From Rhizobium binae (GTDB taxonomy: Bacteria > Pseudomonadota > Alphaproteobacteria > Rhizobiales > Rhizobiaceae): a stretch of DNA of 64,000 nt. Every line of letters starts with the position of its first letter. The first letter of the stretch is position 1. The notes under the pieces were generated by a model that did no database searches, was not told where the DNA came from, and saw only the letters and a list, made by a program, of their open reading frames with translations. Made by a program: the position numbers and the translations under genes. Shown here piece after piece: positions 34,317 through 44,531 of this stretch. Location of the stretch: contig NZ_CP071605.1 in assembly GCF_017357225.1 (NCBI RefSeq), positions 434,001 to 498,000 on the forward strand, in the 5' to 3' direction.

Positions 34317-35222
34317 TCATCGCCTCCCCGTCCGGTCTCCTCGCTTCAGTTCTTCGATACGGGCCTGAACCGTGGCTCCGAGATTTGTCTCATGGCAGTT
34401 CCGGTAGAATGCCTCCGCGTCCGAAGGCATGTCGTCGGGGAGCGCGATCAAATCTTCAAGTCGGAAGCCGCCGGCTTGGCTGAGCCGCGGATCCGCCAAT
34501 TCACTCTCGGCCAAACCGCCGACACGATCGGACAAGGTTTCGAAATAGCTGAGATTGCCAGTCACGATCGAAGGGGACGAGGTCTTTCCATGCGCGGGAA
34601 TGACAAGCTTCGCGTCGAGATCACGGATTCGTTCGAGCGAGGTACGGATCAAACGAAGGTCATCGGCGCTTTTGCTCCAGACTTCAGGGATAGGGTATTC
34701 CACCGCATCGACGGCCAGACAGATGCGCAGTTCGGGAATCCAAACGGCAATGTGGTCGGGTGTATGCCCAGGTGTGTGGATCAGTTGGAGTGTCAGATCG
34801 CCGCCGTTGAGGGCCATCGAACCGAAGAAGGAGATGTCGGGCGCGGTGAGCTCGACATTCCGAAACCGCGATTCCTGGCTCGATTTGTCTCTCAGAATCC
34901 GCAGCGCGGAAGGATCCCGCAGGCGATCGAGTGCTGCGGCATGCGCGATGATCGGGGCGCGCCCGGAAATGGCGGCATTGCCCCAGCAGTGATCCCAATC
35001 CATATGCGAGTTGACGACGATCAGCGGCGGCGTCTTCCCCTCTTCCTTTGCATCGAGCAGATCCAGCGCAAGCCGGCACTGCTCGGGCGTGCCGAGCGTG
35101 TCGATCAGCACGTTGAATCTCTCGGTCCGGACGAACACCGCATCCACCTCGTCTCCGGCCCTGATGATCACGATCCTCTCGTCGAGTTGGGGATAGGAGC
35201 ACAAGTCCACCGATGCGTTCAC
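34317..35222 (-). CDS. MBL-fold metallo-hydrolase
   Basis: A 301-residue metallo-beta-lactamase-fold hydrolase, presumably cytoplasmic. The metal ligands are visible: HMDWDH (the HxHxDH variant in which the first His is followed by Met-Asp), HTPGHTPDH, an Asp in VDAVEYP, and IPAHGKT. The substrate is unknown. It lies upstream of and nearly touching the APH-like kinase gene. The start is ATG, with few alternatives. Confidence 0.85.
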   Translation of the reverse strand: MNASVDLCSYPQLDERIVIIRAGDEVDAVFVRTERFNVLIDTLGTPEQCRLALDLLDAKEEGKTPPLIVVNSHMDWDHCWGNAAISGRAPIIAHAAALDRLRDPSALRILRDKSSQESRFRNVELTAPDISFFGSMALNGGDLTLQLIHTPGHTPDHIAVWIPELRICLAVDAVEYPIPEVWSKSADDLRLIRTSLERIRDLDAKLVIPAHGKTSSPSIVTGNLSYFETLSDRVGGLAESELADPRLSQAGGFRLEDLIALPDDMPSDAEAFYRNCHETNLGATVQARIEELKRGDRTGRR

Positions 35223-35755
35223 GTCTGGATGCCTCTCTTACAATCGCAATGACTTCACGCAGGCAGATCAAATCCTGATCTGCATCCTCCCTCAGGGGCG
35301 CTCGCCGGCTTCCTTGCGGTCAAGCACCCGTTTCACAGGAACATGCACTTCCGACCGCCTCGTTACCGCGTTCGCCTCGGCGGCTATGCATATCACGATC
35401 ACGCTGGATTTCGAACGGCAGAGACTCCTCGGCATCCATTGCGCCTGAAGCGGGACCGCGCATCGGGCAACCAGCACCTTGCCGTTGGGCTCCAGCGCTT
35501 CCCATTGCTGATGACTTTTGGCGTTTTCGTGCACGATGAAACGCTTGGCTTCCTCACGAATTTCGAACAGGCCGTGCTTGACAGGGGTGGAGCGATCGGA
35601 CTCGACGCTCCAGGAGGCGAGGCACGCTACGCAGGTCGGCAGGTGATGAAGACTATCGCTCGAAGCATTTTGGTGCACTCTCCAGCGCTCGATAATTTCC
35701 GGATCGGAACATGCCGCCGGCGATGCCCATGCAGCCGTGAATTGACAGGTTGCGT
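35223..35755. other. long intergenic stretch without a convincing gene
   Basis: About 530 bp between the MBL-fold gene and the promoter candidate of glgE. A leftward frame (35292-35846) is open for 184 codons. Its part around KHGLFEIREEAKRF has gene-like codon use, but the ends do not, and its start would overlap the glgE start. It may be a decayed gene, but I recognise no family. No RNA gene was seen. Confidence 0.4.
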
Positions 35756-35780
35756 GGAACAACCTCCGCCAAAGGAAGTT
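35756..35780 (+). promoter_or_regulatory. candidate EcfG-type promoter upstream of glgE
   Basis: GGAAC (35756-35760), a 16-bp spacer and AGTT (35777-35780) match the general-stress sigma EcfG consensus GGAAC-N16/17-CGTT except for one base. It is about 30 bp upstream of the chosen glgE start. Stress control of trehalose and glycogen genes is known in rhizobia, which supports it; the site itself is short. Confidence 0.4.
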
Positions 35781-35811
35781 TGCCCGAAAAGCAAACTCGA
35801 GGCGGCGGCCG

Positions 35812-38800
35812 ATGTTGTTATCTGCGAAGCAGGGTGCGCTGAACACCCCACCCAGGATCTATTATGTCAATCCGCTACTTCTCCAGCGTATCGATGCATG
35901 GCGCGAGGTTTTCGACCACGCCGCGGATACCGGTTTCGACCATGTTCTAACGGCGCCCCTCTTTGACAGGGGCGGGGATTGCAGCGTTTTCACCTCCCAT
36001 GACCTCGACCGCCTCGATCCTGAACTGCAGCTCGGAAGTGCGGTCGAGGAAGGCGTATCCCGCCTGGCGGAGGCTGCCGACAAGAGCGGTGTCGGTTTGA
36101 TGATGGATCTGATGCTGGACGGGAAAGCGCGGAACCCGCAAGCGGGGTATCGTCCCGTGGATCCCCGGCGTTCGCCGCTCGATCCGCCGGAGCCGATGAC
36201 GGCGATGGGAGCGGAGCAGCAGTCGCAGCTGCTGGCGGAATGGACCGAGCGGCTGCGGCGTCTTTCCGACGCCGGCCTCTCCGGGTACCGTGTGCTCGGG
36301 ATCGATCGGACGGCACCGGCCTTTTTCAAATCGCTGATTGCGGGGGTGCGCGAGAAGGCGGACGCGCAATTTTTCGCCTGGACGCCCGGCACCGATTTTG
36401 CGGTGAGAAGCGCGATCGCGGATGCGGGGTTCACCGGATGTTTTTCATCGATGGCCTGGTGGGATCTCGACGAGAGGTGGTTCGTCGAAGAGCATCACGT
36501 TCAGGAGCCGCTCGGCTGGCAGATCGCCTTCCCCGAGCCGCCCTTTGCCAGGCGCATCGCGCACGGGACCGAGAGCCGCGAAATCCTCGAACGGCGCGCC
36601 GTCAGGGCGCTGCGCCTTGCCGCCTCGCTCGGCGGCGGCCTGATGGTTCCTATAGGATTCGAATATGGCGCGGCGACGCCGCTCGATCCGACCCATGGCG
36701 ACGGCTCGGGCTTGCGGAAATTCCGCCACGATCTCGCCTTCGATATCTCCTCCGAAATCCGCCTTGCCAATACCGAGGTCGGTCGGACCGGCCAGGGGCA
36801 CGCTCCGTGGCTTCGCCTGATTCGTAACGCCAGCGGGCCGGTCTCGGCGCTCGTGCAGTCCGAAGCGCAGGATCTTCGCACCGCCTCCGATGTAAGCTTC
36901 ATCCTGCTCAACCGGGACCTCAGACGAAGCGCGCCGGCACCCCTGACTGCACTGCGTGAAGCGGCTTCCGGCTTTCTTCCCGCTGCCGATGGCGCGGAGC
37001 TGCGCTTGCGGGCAGGGGAGGTCCGGGTGATAGAAGGCAAGGCGCCGCACCCGATCACATCGAGGCCGGCTTTCGAGGTGGACCAGGCGACGGCGTCGCC
37101 GCGGCTTGCCATTGAGAACATCACGCCACGGGTCGATGACGGGCGGTTTCCCGTCAAGCGCGTCGTCGGCGAGAGCGTTATCGTCGAAGCCGATATATTT
37201 GCTGACGGCCACGATCCGCTCGCAGCTGTCCTGCTTTGGCGGCCGCATGACGTCATGGCGGAGTGGAACGAGACGCCGATGCAGCTGGTCGAGAACGACC
37301 GCTGGCGTGCCGAATTCCTGCTGGAGCGCATGGGGCGTTACGAATTTGCCGTCGAGGCGTGGAAAAACCCGTTCGCTATCTTCCGCTACGAGCTGACCAA
37401 GAAGAACGACGCGAGGCTGGACTTGAAGCTGGAGCTTCAGGAGGGATTGAACCTCGTTCGCACCGCCAAGGCGCAAGCGCCGGCAGCGCTCAGCGCCGAT
37501 TTGCAGGCTCTGATCGACAATCTCGAAAAGGCTTCCGATCCCGAGCGCACGGCGATCCTGCTCGCTCCCGAGACATCCGAGCTGATGAACAGCGTCGACC
37601 GGCGTCCGTTCCGGCTTCGCTCCACGGCAAGCGCCGTCGATGCCGAGCGCAAGGAAGCAGCCTTCGCCAGCTGGTATCAGATCTTCCCGCGCTCGCAGAG
37701 CGGCGATCCGAACCGGCACGGCACCTTCGACGACGTCATTCCGAGGCTGGCCGAAATTCGCGGCATGGGCTTCGATGTGCTTTATTTCCCGCCCATCCAT
37801 CCGATCGGCACGACCAACCGGAAGGGGCGCAACAACAGCCTGAAAGCCGCCCCTGGGGATCCTGGAAGCCCCTATGCCATCGGCTCGGAAGATGGCGGCC
37901 ATGACGCGATCCATCCCGAGCTCGGCGATTTCGAGGATTTCGGCCGGCTGGTCGAGGAGGCGGGCCGGCATGGGCTGGAAATTGCTCTAGACCTCGCCAT
38001 CCAGGCGTCGCCGGATCATCCCTGGCTGAAGGAGCATCCGGGCTGGTTCGACTGGCGCCCCGACGGCACGATCAAATATGCCGAGAACCCGCCGAAGAAA
38101 TACGAGGATATCGTCAATGTCGATTTTTACACGAAGGACGCCTTGCCTTCGCTATGGGTGGAGCTGAGGGATATCGTCCAGCTGTGGGTCGACCAAGGCG
38201 TCAAGCTGTTTCGCGTCGACAATCCGCACACCAAGCCCTTTCCGTTCTGGGAATGGCTGATCGGCGATATCAGGGCCCGCCATCCCGAGGTCGTCTTCCT
38301 GTCGGAAGCCTTCACCAAGCCGAAAGTCATGTATCGGCTGGCGAAGATCGGTTTCTCCCAGTCCTACACCTACTTCACCTGGCGCAACGCCAAGTGGGAG
38401 CTCGAGGAATATATGCGGGAGCTGACCGAGACGGCGCCGAAGGAATTCTTCCGTCCGCATTTCTTCGTCAACACGCACGACATCAATCCGGATTTTCTCC
38501 AGAACGCGCCGCGCCCGGCCTTCCTTATCCGTGCGGCGTTGGCAGCAACGCTTTCGGGCCTGTGGGGCGTCTATAACGGTTTCGAATTGTGCGAGGGGCG
38601 CCCGGACGCCAAGCGGAAGGAATATGCCGACAGCGAGAAATACGAGATTCGCGCCTGGGATTACGACCGGCCCGGCAACATCATCGCCGAAATCAGGATG
38701 CTGAACCGCATCCGCAACGAAAACACCGCGTTGCATTCGCATCTCGGGCTGACGCTGCTCCCCGCCTGGAACGACAACATCCTGTTCTTCGAAAAGGCGA

Positions 38801-39036
38801 GCCGCGCGCGCGACAATGTTTTGCTGATCGCGATCAGCCTCGACCCCCATAATTTCCAGCAAAGCGACGTGGAGCTGCCGCTTTGGAAATGGTCGCTCGG
38901 GGATGGCGGCGCGCTCGACGTCGAGGATCTGGTTGGTGGGCATCGTTTCACATGGACCGGCAAAAGGCAGACCGTCGCGCTCAATCCGCAGGTCCTCCCC
39001 TTTGCGATCTGGCGCGTTCGCGCAGCGGAGGCATGA
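35812..39036 (+). CDS. glgE: alpha-1,4-glucan:maltose-1-phosphate maltosyltransferase with N-terminal extra domain
   Basis: GlgE extends alpha-1,4-glucans using maltose-1-phosphate. The GlgE part starts near residue 425 with its N-domain (RFPVKRVVGESVIVEADIFA). The GH13_3 barrel carries nucleophile Asp803 (FRVDNPHTKP), acid/base Glu832 (FLSEAFTKPK) and Asp890 (THDINPDF). At 1074 residues it is about 400 longer than a usual GlgE. The extra N-terminal part (IYYVNPLL, FTSHDLDRLDPEL, GLMMDLMLDGKA) resembles a degenerate amylase-type barrel and lacks an obvious catalytic trio. Its stop directly abuts the treS start, and glgB follows. An ATG at 35812 with a weak GAGG is used; the true start could be slightly downstream. 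Confidence 0.92.
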   Translation: MLLSAKQGALNTPPRIYYVNPLLLQRIDAWREVFDHAADTGFDHVLTAPLFDRGGDCSVFTSHDLDRLDPELQLGSAVEEGVSRLAEAADKSGVGLMMDLMLDGKARNPQAGYRPVDPRRSPLDPPEPMTAMGAEQQSQLLAEWTERLRRLSDAGLSGYRVLGIDRTAPAFFKSLIAGVREKADAQFFAWTPGTDFAVRSAIADAGFTGCFSSMAWWDLDERWFVEEHHVQEPLGWQIAFPEPPFARRIAHGTESREILERRAVRALRLAASLGGGLMVPIGFEYGAATPLDPTHGDGSGLRKFRHDLAFDISSEIRLANTEVGRTGQGHAPWLRLIRNASGPVSALVQSEAQDLRTASDVSFILLNRDLRRSAPAPLTALREAASGFLPAADGAELRLRAGEVRVIEGKAPHPITSRPAFEVDQATASPRLAIENITPRVDDGRFPVKRVVGESVIVEADIFADGHDPLAAVLLWRPHDVMAEWNETPMQLVENDRWRAEFLLERMGRYEFAVEAWKNPFAIFRYELTKKNDARLDLKLELQEGLNLVRTAKAQAPAALSADLQALIDNLEKASDPERTAILLAPETSELMNSVDRRPFRLRSTASAVDAERKEAAFASWYQIFPRSQSGDPNRHGTFDDVIPRLAEIRGMGFDVLYFPPIHPIGTTNRKGRNNSLKAAPGDPGSPYAIGSEDGGHDAIHPELGDFEDFGRLVEEAGRHGLEIALDLAIQASPDHPWLKEHPGWFDWRPDGTIKYAENPPKKYEDIVNVDFYTKDALPSLWVELRDIVQLWVDQGVKLFRVDNPHTKPFPFWEWLIGDIRARHPEVVFLSEAFTKPKVMYRLAKIGFSQSYTYFTWRNAKWELEEYMRELTETAPKEFFRPHFFVNTHDINPDFLQNAPRPAFLIRAALAATLSGLWGVYNGFELCEGRPDAKRKEYADSEKYEIRAWDYDRPGNIIAEIRMLNRIRNENTALHSHLGLTLLPAWNDNILFFEKASRARDNVLLIAISLDPHNFQQSDVELPLWKWSLGDGGALDVEDLVGGHRFTWTGKRQTVALNPQVLPFAIWRVRAAEA

Positions 39037-42000
39037 ATGGACACGATGAACTCCGGTAACACCGAACCGCTGCTCTGGTACAAGGATGCCATCATCTACC
39101 AGCTGCACATCAAGTCGTTCTACGATGCCGATGGCGACGGCGTCGGCGATTTTGCCGGGCTGCACCAGAAGCTCGATCATATCGCGGCTCTTGGCGTCAA
39201 CGCGATCTGGCTGCTGCCTTTCTTTCCCTCGCCGCGCCGCGATGACGGCTATGACATCGCCGATTACGGCAATGTCAGCCCGGATTACGGAACGATGGAG
39301 GATTTCCGCGCCTTCGTCGACGCCGCCCACCAGCGCAATATCCGCGTCATCATCGAACTCGTCATCAATCACACCTCCGATCAGCATCCCTGGTTCCAGC
39401 GTGCGCGCCAGGCGCCGGCGGGCTCGCCCGAACGGGATTTCTACGTCTGGTCGGACAGCGATCAGAAGTTTCCGGAAACGCGCATCATCTTCCTCGATAC
39501 GGAGAAATCCAACTGGACATGGGATGCGGTGGCCGGCGCCTATTACTGGCATCGTTTCTATTCCCACCAGCCGGACCTCAATTTCGACAGTCCGCTCGTG
39601 ATGGAGGAGCTGCTGAAGGTGATGCGCTTCTGGCTGGAGACCGGTATCGACGGTTTCCGTCTCGATGCGATCCCCTATCTCGTCGAGCGCGAGGGAACGA
39701 TCAACGAGAACCTTCCCGAGACGCATGCGATCCTCAAGCGCATCCGTGCCGCCCTCGACGCCACCCATCCTGGCGTCATGCTGCTCGCCGAGGCCAATCA
39801 GTGGCCGGAAGACACGCGCGAATATTTCGGCGACGGCGACGAGTGCCATATGGCGTTCCACTTCCCGCTGATGCCGCGCATGTATATGGCGATTGCCAAG
39901 GAAGACCGGTTTCCGATCACCGACATCCTGCGCCAGACGCCTGAAATTCCAGAGAATTGCCAATGGGCGATTTTCCTTCGCAACCACGACGAGCTGACGC
40001 TGGAAATGGTGACCGACGCCGAGCGCGACTATCTCTGGGAGACCTATGCTTCCGACAAGCGCGCCCGCATCAACCTCGGCATCCGGCGGCGCCTGGCGCC
40101 GTTGATGGAGCGCGACCGCCGCCGCATCGAGCTGATGAACGCGCTGCTTCTGTCGATGCCGGGAACGCCTGTTATCTATTACGGCGACGAGATCGGCATG
40201 GGCGACAATATCTATCTCGGCGACCGTGACGGGGTGCGGACGCCGATGCAATGGTCACCCGACCGCAATGGCGGCTTCTCCCGAACGGACCCGGCGCGCC
40301 TCGTCCTGCCGCCGATCGCCGATCCGCTCTACGGTTTCGAGGCGGTCAACGTCGAGGCGCAGAGCACCGACGCGCATTCGCTGCTCAACTGGACGCGCAA
40401 GATGCTGGCGCTGCGCGGCCGCCATCCCGCCTTCGGGCGCGGCTCTCTGCGCTTCCTCTCGCCCGAGAACCGCAAGATCCTCGCCTATCTGAGGGAATAT
40501 GACGGCGAGACGCTGATGTGCGTCGCCAACCTTTCGCGGCTGCCTCAAGCAGTGGAGCTCGACCTCTCGGCCTTCGAGGGCCACGTGCCGATCGAACTGA
40601 CGGGCATGTCGCCCTTTCCGCCGATCGGGCAACTGACCTATCTCCTGACGCTGCCGCCCTATGGCTTCTTCTGGTTTCAGCTGGAGGCCGATGCCGATCC
40701 GCCGGCATGGCGTACTGCTCCGCCCGAACAGTTGCCCGACCTGGTGACGATGGTCATTCGCCGCGGCCTGCTCGATCTCGTCGACGAGCCTACGCATATG
40801 CGCGTCCTCAGCAACGAAATCCTGCCCGCCTATCTCTGCCGACGGCGGTGGTTCGGGGCGAAGGACCAGCCGCTTCAGGCGGCGCGGCTGATCTCGGCGA
40901 CGCCGATCCCCTTTGTCGACGGTGTCGTTCTCGGCGAATTGGAAGCGGTTCTGCCTGACCATACCGAGTCCTACCAGTTGCCGCTGACGGTCGCATGGGA
41001 CGATGCCCATCCCTCGGCGCTGACCCAGCAGCTCGCGCTCGGGCGGGTTCGCCAGGGCAGGCGCGTCGGCTTCCTAACGGATGGATTTGCCGTGGAGCCT
41101 ATGGCGCGCGGCATCCTGCGCGGGCTCGCCGACCGCTCGCGCATCACCGGGCGTACCGGCACGCTGGAGTTTCTCGGCACCGAAAGGCTCGACCGGCTAC
41201 AGGTCACCGACGATATGCCGGTCCACTGGCTTTCAGCGGAGCAGTCCAACAGTTCGCTGATCGTCGGCGAAGTCGCCATGATCAAGCTGATCCGGCACAT
41301 CTTCCCGGGCATCCACCCCGAGGTGGAGATGACGCGATTCCTCACCCGGGCCGGCTATGACCACACCGCGCCGCTGCTCGGTGAGGTCGCGCATACCGAT
41401 TCCAGCGGGCGGCGTTCGACCCTGATCATCGTCCAGGGCGCGATCCGCAACCAGGGCGACGCCTGGAACTGGATGCTGAACAATCTGCGCCGCGCCGCCG
41501 ATGAGCTTGTGTTGAACGACCCGGCCGTCGAGCCGGGCGACGACGTCTTCCGTTCGCTGATCAGTTTCGTCGCCATGGTCGGTATGCGATTGGGCGAATT
41601 ACATGTCGTGCTCGCAGGGGAGAACGCGGACTTGGCTTTCAGCCCTGTCATCGCCGGCGACGAGGAGGTGGAGGCGATTAAGAAGGCCGTGGCGGGCGAA
41701 GTCGCCTTTGCCATGTCGAAGCTTGCAGAGCGTGAGGAGAATGTCGAACCTGCGGTCGATCAACTCGCCGCACCGCTTCTCGAGCGCCGAGCCGAAATCG
41801 TCGAGCTTGGCGCGAGCCTGGCCGAAAGCGCCCGCGGCACGCTGATGACGCGCACGCACGGCGATTTCCATCTCGGCCAGATTTTGGTCAGCGAGGGCGA
41901 TGCCGTCATCATCGACTTCGAAGGCGAGCCCGCGAAAAACCTCGCCGAGCGCCGGGCCAAGACGGTTCCTCTGCGCGATGTCGCCGGGCTTCTGCGCTCG

Positions 42001-42318
42001 CTCAGCTATCTCGTCGCCACCGCCCAGCTCGATAATGACGCGGTAACAGAACATGAAAACGAGGTCCGCCGAGATGCCATCGCCCGGTTCGGGCGCGATG
42101 CCGAGGCGGCCTTCCTCGATGCCTATTGGCAGGCGGTCTCCGCCTCTAAGGCGCTCGCCATGCCGGCCGAACAACGCAGGCGCGTGCTCGATGCCTTTCT
42201 TCTGGAAAAGGCCGCCTACGAAATCGCCTATGAAGCGCGCAACAGGCCGAAGTGGCTACCGATCCCGCTCGCCGGCCTTACCGAAATCGTATCGCGCTTA
42301 GCAGGAGTCACTGCATGA
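39037..42318 (+). CDS. treS: trehalose synthase fused to maltokinase
   Basis: A bifunctional 1093-residue enzyme. The N-terminal GH13 half (about 1-560) is trehalose synthase, interconverting trehalose and maltose, with Asp210 ([10 protein letters not shown]), Glu252 (LLAEANQWP) and Asp318 ([12 protein letters not shown]). The C-terminal half (about 575-1093) is a maltokinase/Pep2 domain that makes maltose-1-phosphate, with [10 protein letters not shown] (His941, Asp943) and the metal-binding IDFEGEP (Asp960). It therefore turns trehalose into the substrate of the upstream GlgE. The start directly follows the glgE stop, and it overlaps glgB by ATGA. Confidence 0.95.
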   Translation: MDTMNSGNTEPLLWYKDAIIYQLHIKSFYDADGDGVGDFAGLHQKLDHIAALGVNAIWLLPFFPSPRRDDGYDIADYGNVSPDYGTMEDFRAFVDAAHQRNIRVIIELVINHTSDQHPWFQRARQAPAGSPERDFYVWSDSDQKFPETRIIFLDTEKSNWTWDAVAGAYYWHRFYSHQPDLNFDSPLVMEELLKVMRFWLETGIDGFRLDAIPYLVEREGTINENLPETHAILKRIRAALDATHPGVMLLAEANQWPEDTREYFGDGDECHMAFHFPLMPRMYMAIAKEDRFPITDILRQTPEIPENCQWAIFLRNHDELTLEMVTDAERDYLWETYASDKRARINLGIRRRLAPLMERDRRRIELMNALLLSMPGTPVIYYGDEIGMGDNIYLGDRDGVRTPMQWSPDRNGGFSRTDPARLVLPPIADPLYGFEAVNVEAQSTDAHSLLNWTRKMLALRGRHPAFGRGSLRFLSPENRKILAYLREYDGETLMCVANLSRLPQAVELDLSAFEGHVPIELTGMSPFPPIGQLTYLLTLPPYGFFWFQLEADADPPAWRTAPPEQLPDLVTMVIRRGLLDLVDEPTHMRVLSNEILPAYLCRRRWFGAKDQPLQAARLISATPIPFVDGVVLGELEAVLPDHTESYQLPLTVAWDDAHPSALTQQLALGRVRQGRRVGFLTDGFAVEPMARGILRGLADRSRITGRTGTLEFLGTERLDRLQVTDDMPVHWLSAEQSNSSLIVGEVAMIKLIRHIFPGIHPEVEMTRFLTRAGYDHTAPLLGEVAHTDSSGRRSTLIIVQGAIRNQGDAWNWMLNNLRRAADELVLNDPAVEPGDDVFRSLISFVAMVGMRLGELHVVLAGENADLAFSPVIAGDEEVEAIKKAVAGEVAFAMSKLAEREENVEPAVDQLAAPLLERRAEIVELGASLAESARGTLMTRTHGDFHLGQILVSEGDAVIIDFEGEPAKNLAERRAKTVPLRDVAGLLRSLSYLVATAQLDNDAVTEHENEVRRDAIARFGRDAEAAFLDAYWQAVSASKALAMPAEQRRRVLDAFLLEKAAYEIAYEARNRPKWLPIPLAGLTEIVSRLAGVTA

Positions 42319-44525
42319 ATGTCGAACGCTCGGAACTTCTCGCCGGCATCGGACACGATGCGCTTTGGGCACTGATCGAAGGGCGCCACGGCGATCCCTT
42401 CTCGATCCTCGGCCCGCACGAGAGTGGCGGAATGACTGTGGTGCGCGTCTATCTGCCCGGAGCAGAGGCCGTCGATCTGATCGAAGCGGCGAGCGGCAGG
42501 GTTGTGACGCCTTTCAGCATCGCTCACCCTTCCGGCCTGTTTGCGGCGGCCACGGCCGCGAGAATGGGATACAGGCTGCGGATCCAATGGCCGGATGGCG
42601 AGCAGGTCACCGAGGATCCCTATAGCTTCGGACTTTTGCTCGGAGAACTCGATCTTCACCTGATATCGGAAGGCACGCATTACAGCCTGAGCCGCACGCT
42701 CGGGGCGGTGGCGATGTCGGTCGACGGTGTGGCGGGCGTGCGGTTCGCGGTCTGGGCGCCGAATGCACGCCGTGTCTCGGTCGTCGGCGATTTCAACGCC
42801 TGGGACGGGCGGCGAAATCCGATGCGGCTCAGGCAATCGGCCGGCGTCTGGGAGCTGTTCGTTCCCCGGTTGGCGCCCGGCGAACGATACAAGTTCGAGA
42901 TCGTCGACGCGCATGGGACCTGCCTGCCGCAGAAGGCCGATCCGGTGGCGCGCGCCAGCGAGGCCGCCCCGTCCACCGCCTCGATCGTTGCCTCGTCGAC
43001 GCCGTTTCGATGGACCGACGATGCCTGGATGAGAGGCCGGTCCCGGCAGGAAAGGCTGGAGGGCGCGATTTCCGTCTACGAGGTGCATGCCGGCTCCTGG
43101 CTGCGCGATCAGAAGGACGGCAACCGATCGCTCGATTGGGTCGAGCTCAGCCAGCGGCTCGTTCCCTATGCGCGCGAGATGGGATTCACCCATATCGAGT
43201 TGCTACCGATCATGGAGCATCCGTTCGGCGGCTCCTGGGGCTACCAGCCGCTCGGCCTGTTCGCGCCGACCGGGCGCTACGGCACGCCGGAGGATTTCGC
43301 CTATTTCGTCGACCGCTGCCACGGCGCAGGCATCGGCGTCATCCTCGACTGGGTGCCGGCCCATTTCCCGACCGACGTCTGGGGTCTTGCCCGCTTCGAC
43401 GGCACCGCGCTCTACGAACACGAGGATCCGCGCGAGGGCTTTCACCGCGACTGGAACACGCTGATCTACAATCTCGGCCGCAACGAGGTGAAAGGCTTCC
43501 TGATCGCCAGCGCACTCGAATGGCTCGAGCGCTACCATGTCGACGGGCTGCGCGTCGATGCGGTGGCCTCAATGCTCTACCGCGATTACAGCCGCAACGC
43601 GGGGGACTGGATTCCCAATCAGTACGGCGGCCGCGAGAACCTGGAAGCGGTAGAATTCTTCAAACATCTGAACAGCATCATCCACGAGCGCTGCCCGCAT
43701 GCGATAACCGTTGCCGAGGAATCGACGGCCTGGCCCGGCGTCACCAAGCCGCCGACAGAAGGCGGGCTTGGCTTCGATATCAAATGGAACATGGGCTGGA
43801 TGCACGACAGCCTGAGTTATATCGAGAAGGATCCCGTCTACCGAAGCTATCACCACGGCACGATGACCTTCGGCATGATCTATGCCTATTCCGAGCGTTT
43901 CATGCTGCCGATTTCCCATGATGAGGTGGTTTACGGCAAAGGCTCGCTGCTGACGAAAATGCCGGGCGACGATTGGCAGAAATTCGCCAATCTGCGCAGC
44001 TATCTCGCTTTCATGTGGGGACACCCGGGCAAGAAGCTGCTGTTCATGGGAAGCGAAGTTGCCCAGCCGGGCGAATGGAACCATGACGCATCAGTGAGCT
44101 GGGACGTCCTGGACCGGCCGGCGCATGTCGGCATCCAGCGCCTGGTGAAGGATCTGAATGGCCTCTACGGCGAGGAAGCGGCACTTCAGTTCGGCGATTT
44201 TCATCCCGAGGGCTTCGAATGGGCAACTGCCGACGACAGCGTCAACTCCGTTCTCGGCATGCTGCGTTATGCCCCGGACCATTCTTCCTCGGTCCTCGTC
44301 GTCGCGAATTTCACGCCGGTGCCGCGCTACGGCTACAGGATCGGCGTGCCCCGCGATGGCGTGTGGATCGAGCGGATAACGACGGATGCGCCGGAGTATG
44401 GAGGCTCTGGGCTCGTCAACGGCGCAGTGTCGAGCGAACCCATCCCAGCTCACGGCCGGCCCGTCTCCCTGTCGCTGGCGCTGCCCCCGCTGGCGACGGT
44501 CTTTCTCATGGGACCGTCGCCCTGA
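42315..44525 (+). CDS. glgB: 1,4-alpha-glucan branching enzyme
   Basis: GlgB (736 residues) introduces alpha-1,6 branches into the glucan made by GlgE. Order: an N-terminal N1 domain ([17 protein letters not shown]), a CBM48 ([24 protein letters not shown]), then the GH13_9 barrel with Asp415 ([17 protein letters not shown]), Glu468 ([10 protein letters not shown]) and Asp536 ([13 protein letters not shown]), and a C-terminal beta-domain. The ATG at 42315 overlaps the treS stop and has AGGAG upstream. With glgE and treS-mak it forms the complete GlgE route from trehalose to branched alpha-glucan. Confidence 0.96.
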   Translation: MNVERSELLAGIGHDALWALIEGRHGDPFSILGPHESGGMTVVRVYLPGAEAVDLIEAASGRVVTPFSIAHPSGLFAAATAARMGYRLRIQWPDGEQVTEDPYSFGLLLGELDLHLISEGTHYSLSRTLGAVAMSVDGVAGVRFAVWAPNARRVSVVGDFNAWDGRRNPMRLRQSAGVWELFVPRLAPGERYKFEIVDAHGTCLPQKADPVARASEAAPSTASIVASSTPFRWTDDAWMRGRSRQERLEGAISVYEVHAGSWLRDQKDGNRSLDWVELSQRLVPYAREMGFTHIELLPIMEHPFGGSWGYQPLGLFAPTGRYGTPEDFAYFVDRCHGAGIGVILDWVPAHFPTDVWGLARFDGTALYEHEDPREGFHRDWNTLIYNLGRNEVKGFLIASALEWLERYHVDGLRVDAVASMLYRDYSRNAGDWIPNQYGGRENLEAVEFFKHLNSIIHERCPHAITVAEESTAWPGVTKPPTEGGLGFDIKWNMGWMHDSLSYIEKDPVYRSYHHGTMTFGMIYAYSERFMLPISHDEVVYGKGSLLTKMPGDDWQKFANLRSYLAFMWGHPGKKLLFMGSEVAQPGEWNHDASVSWDVLDRPAHVGIQRLVKDLNGLYGEEAALQFGDFHPEGFEWATADDSVNSVLGMLRYAPDHSSSVLVVANFTPVPRYGYRIGVPRDGVWIERITTDAPEYGGSGLVNGAVSSEPIPAHGRPVSLSLALPPLATVFLMGPSP

Positions 44526-44531
44526 CAAGCT

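Noticed and set aside
38152..40251. A 699-codon minus-strand frame across glgE and treS
   Set aside because: It is a shadow of two well-supported genes with intact catalytic motifs; its own translation is low-complexity.
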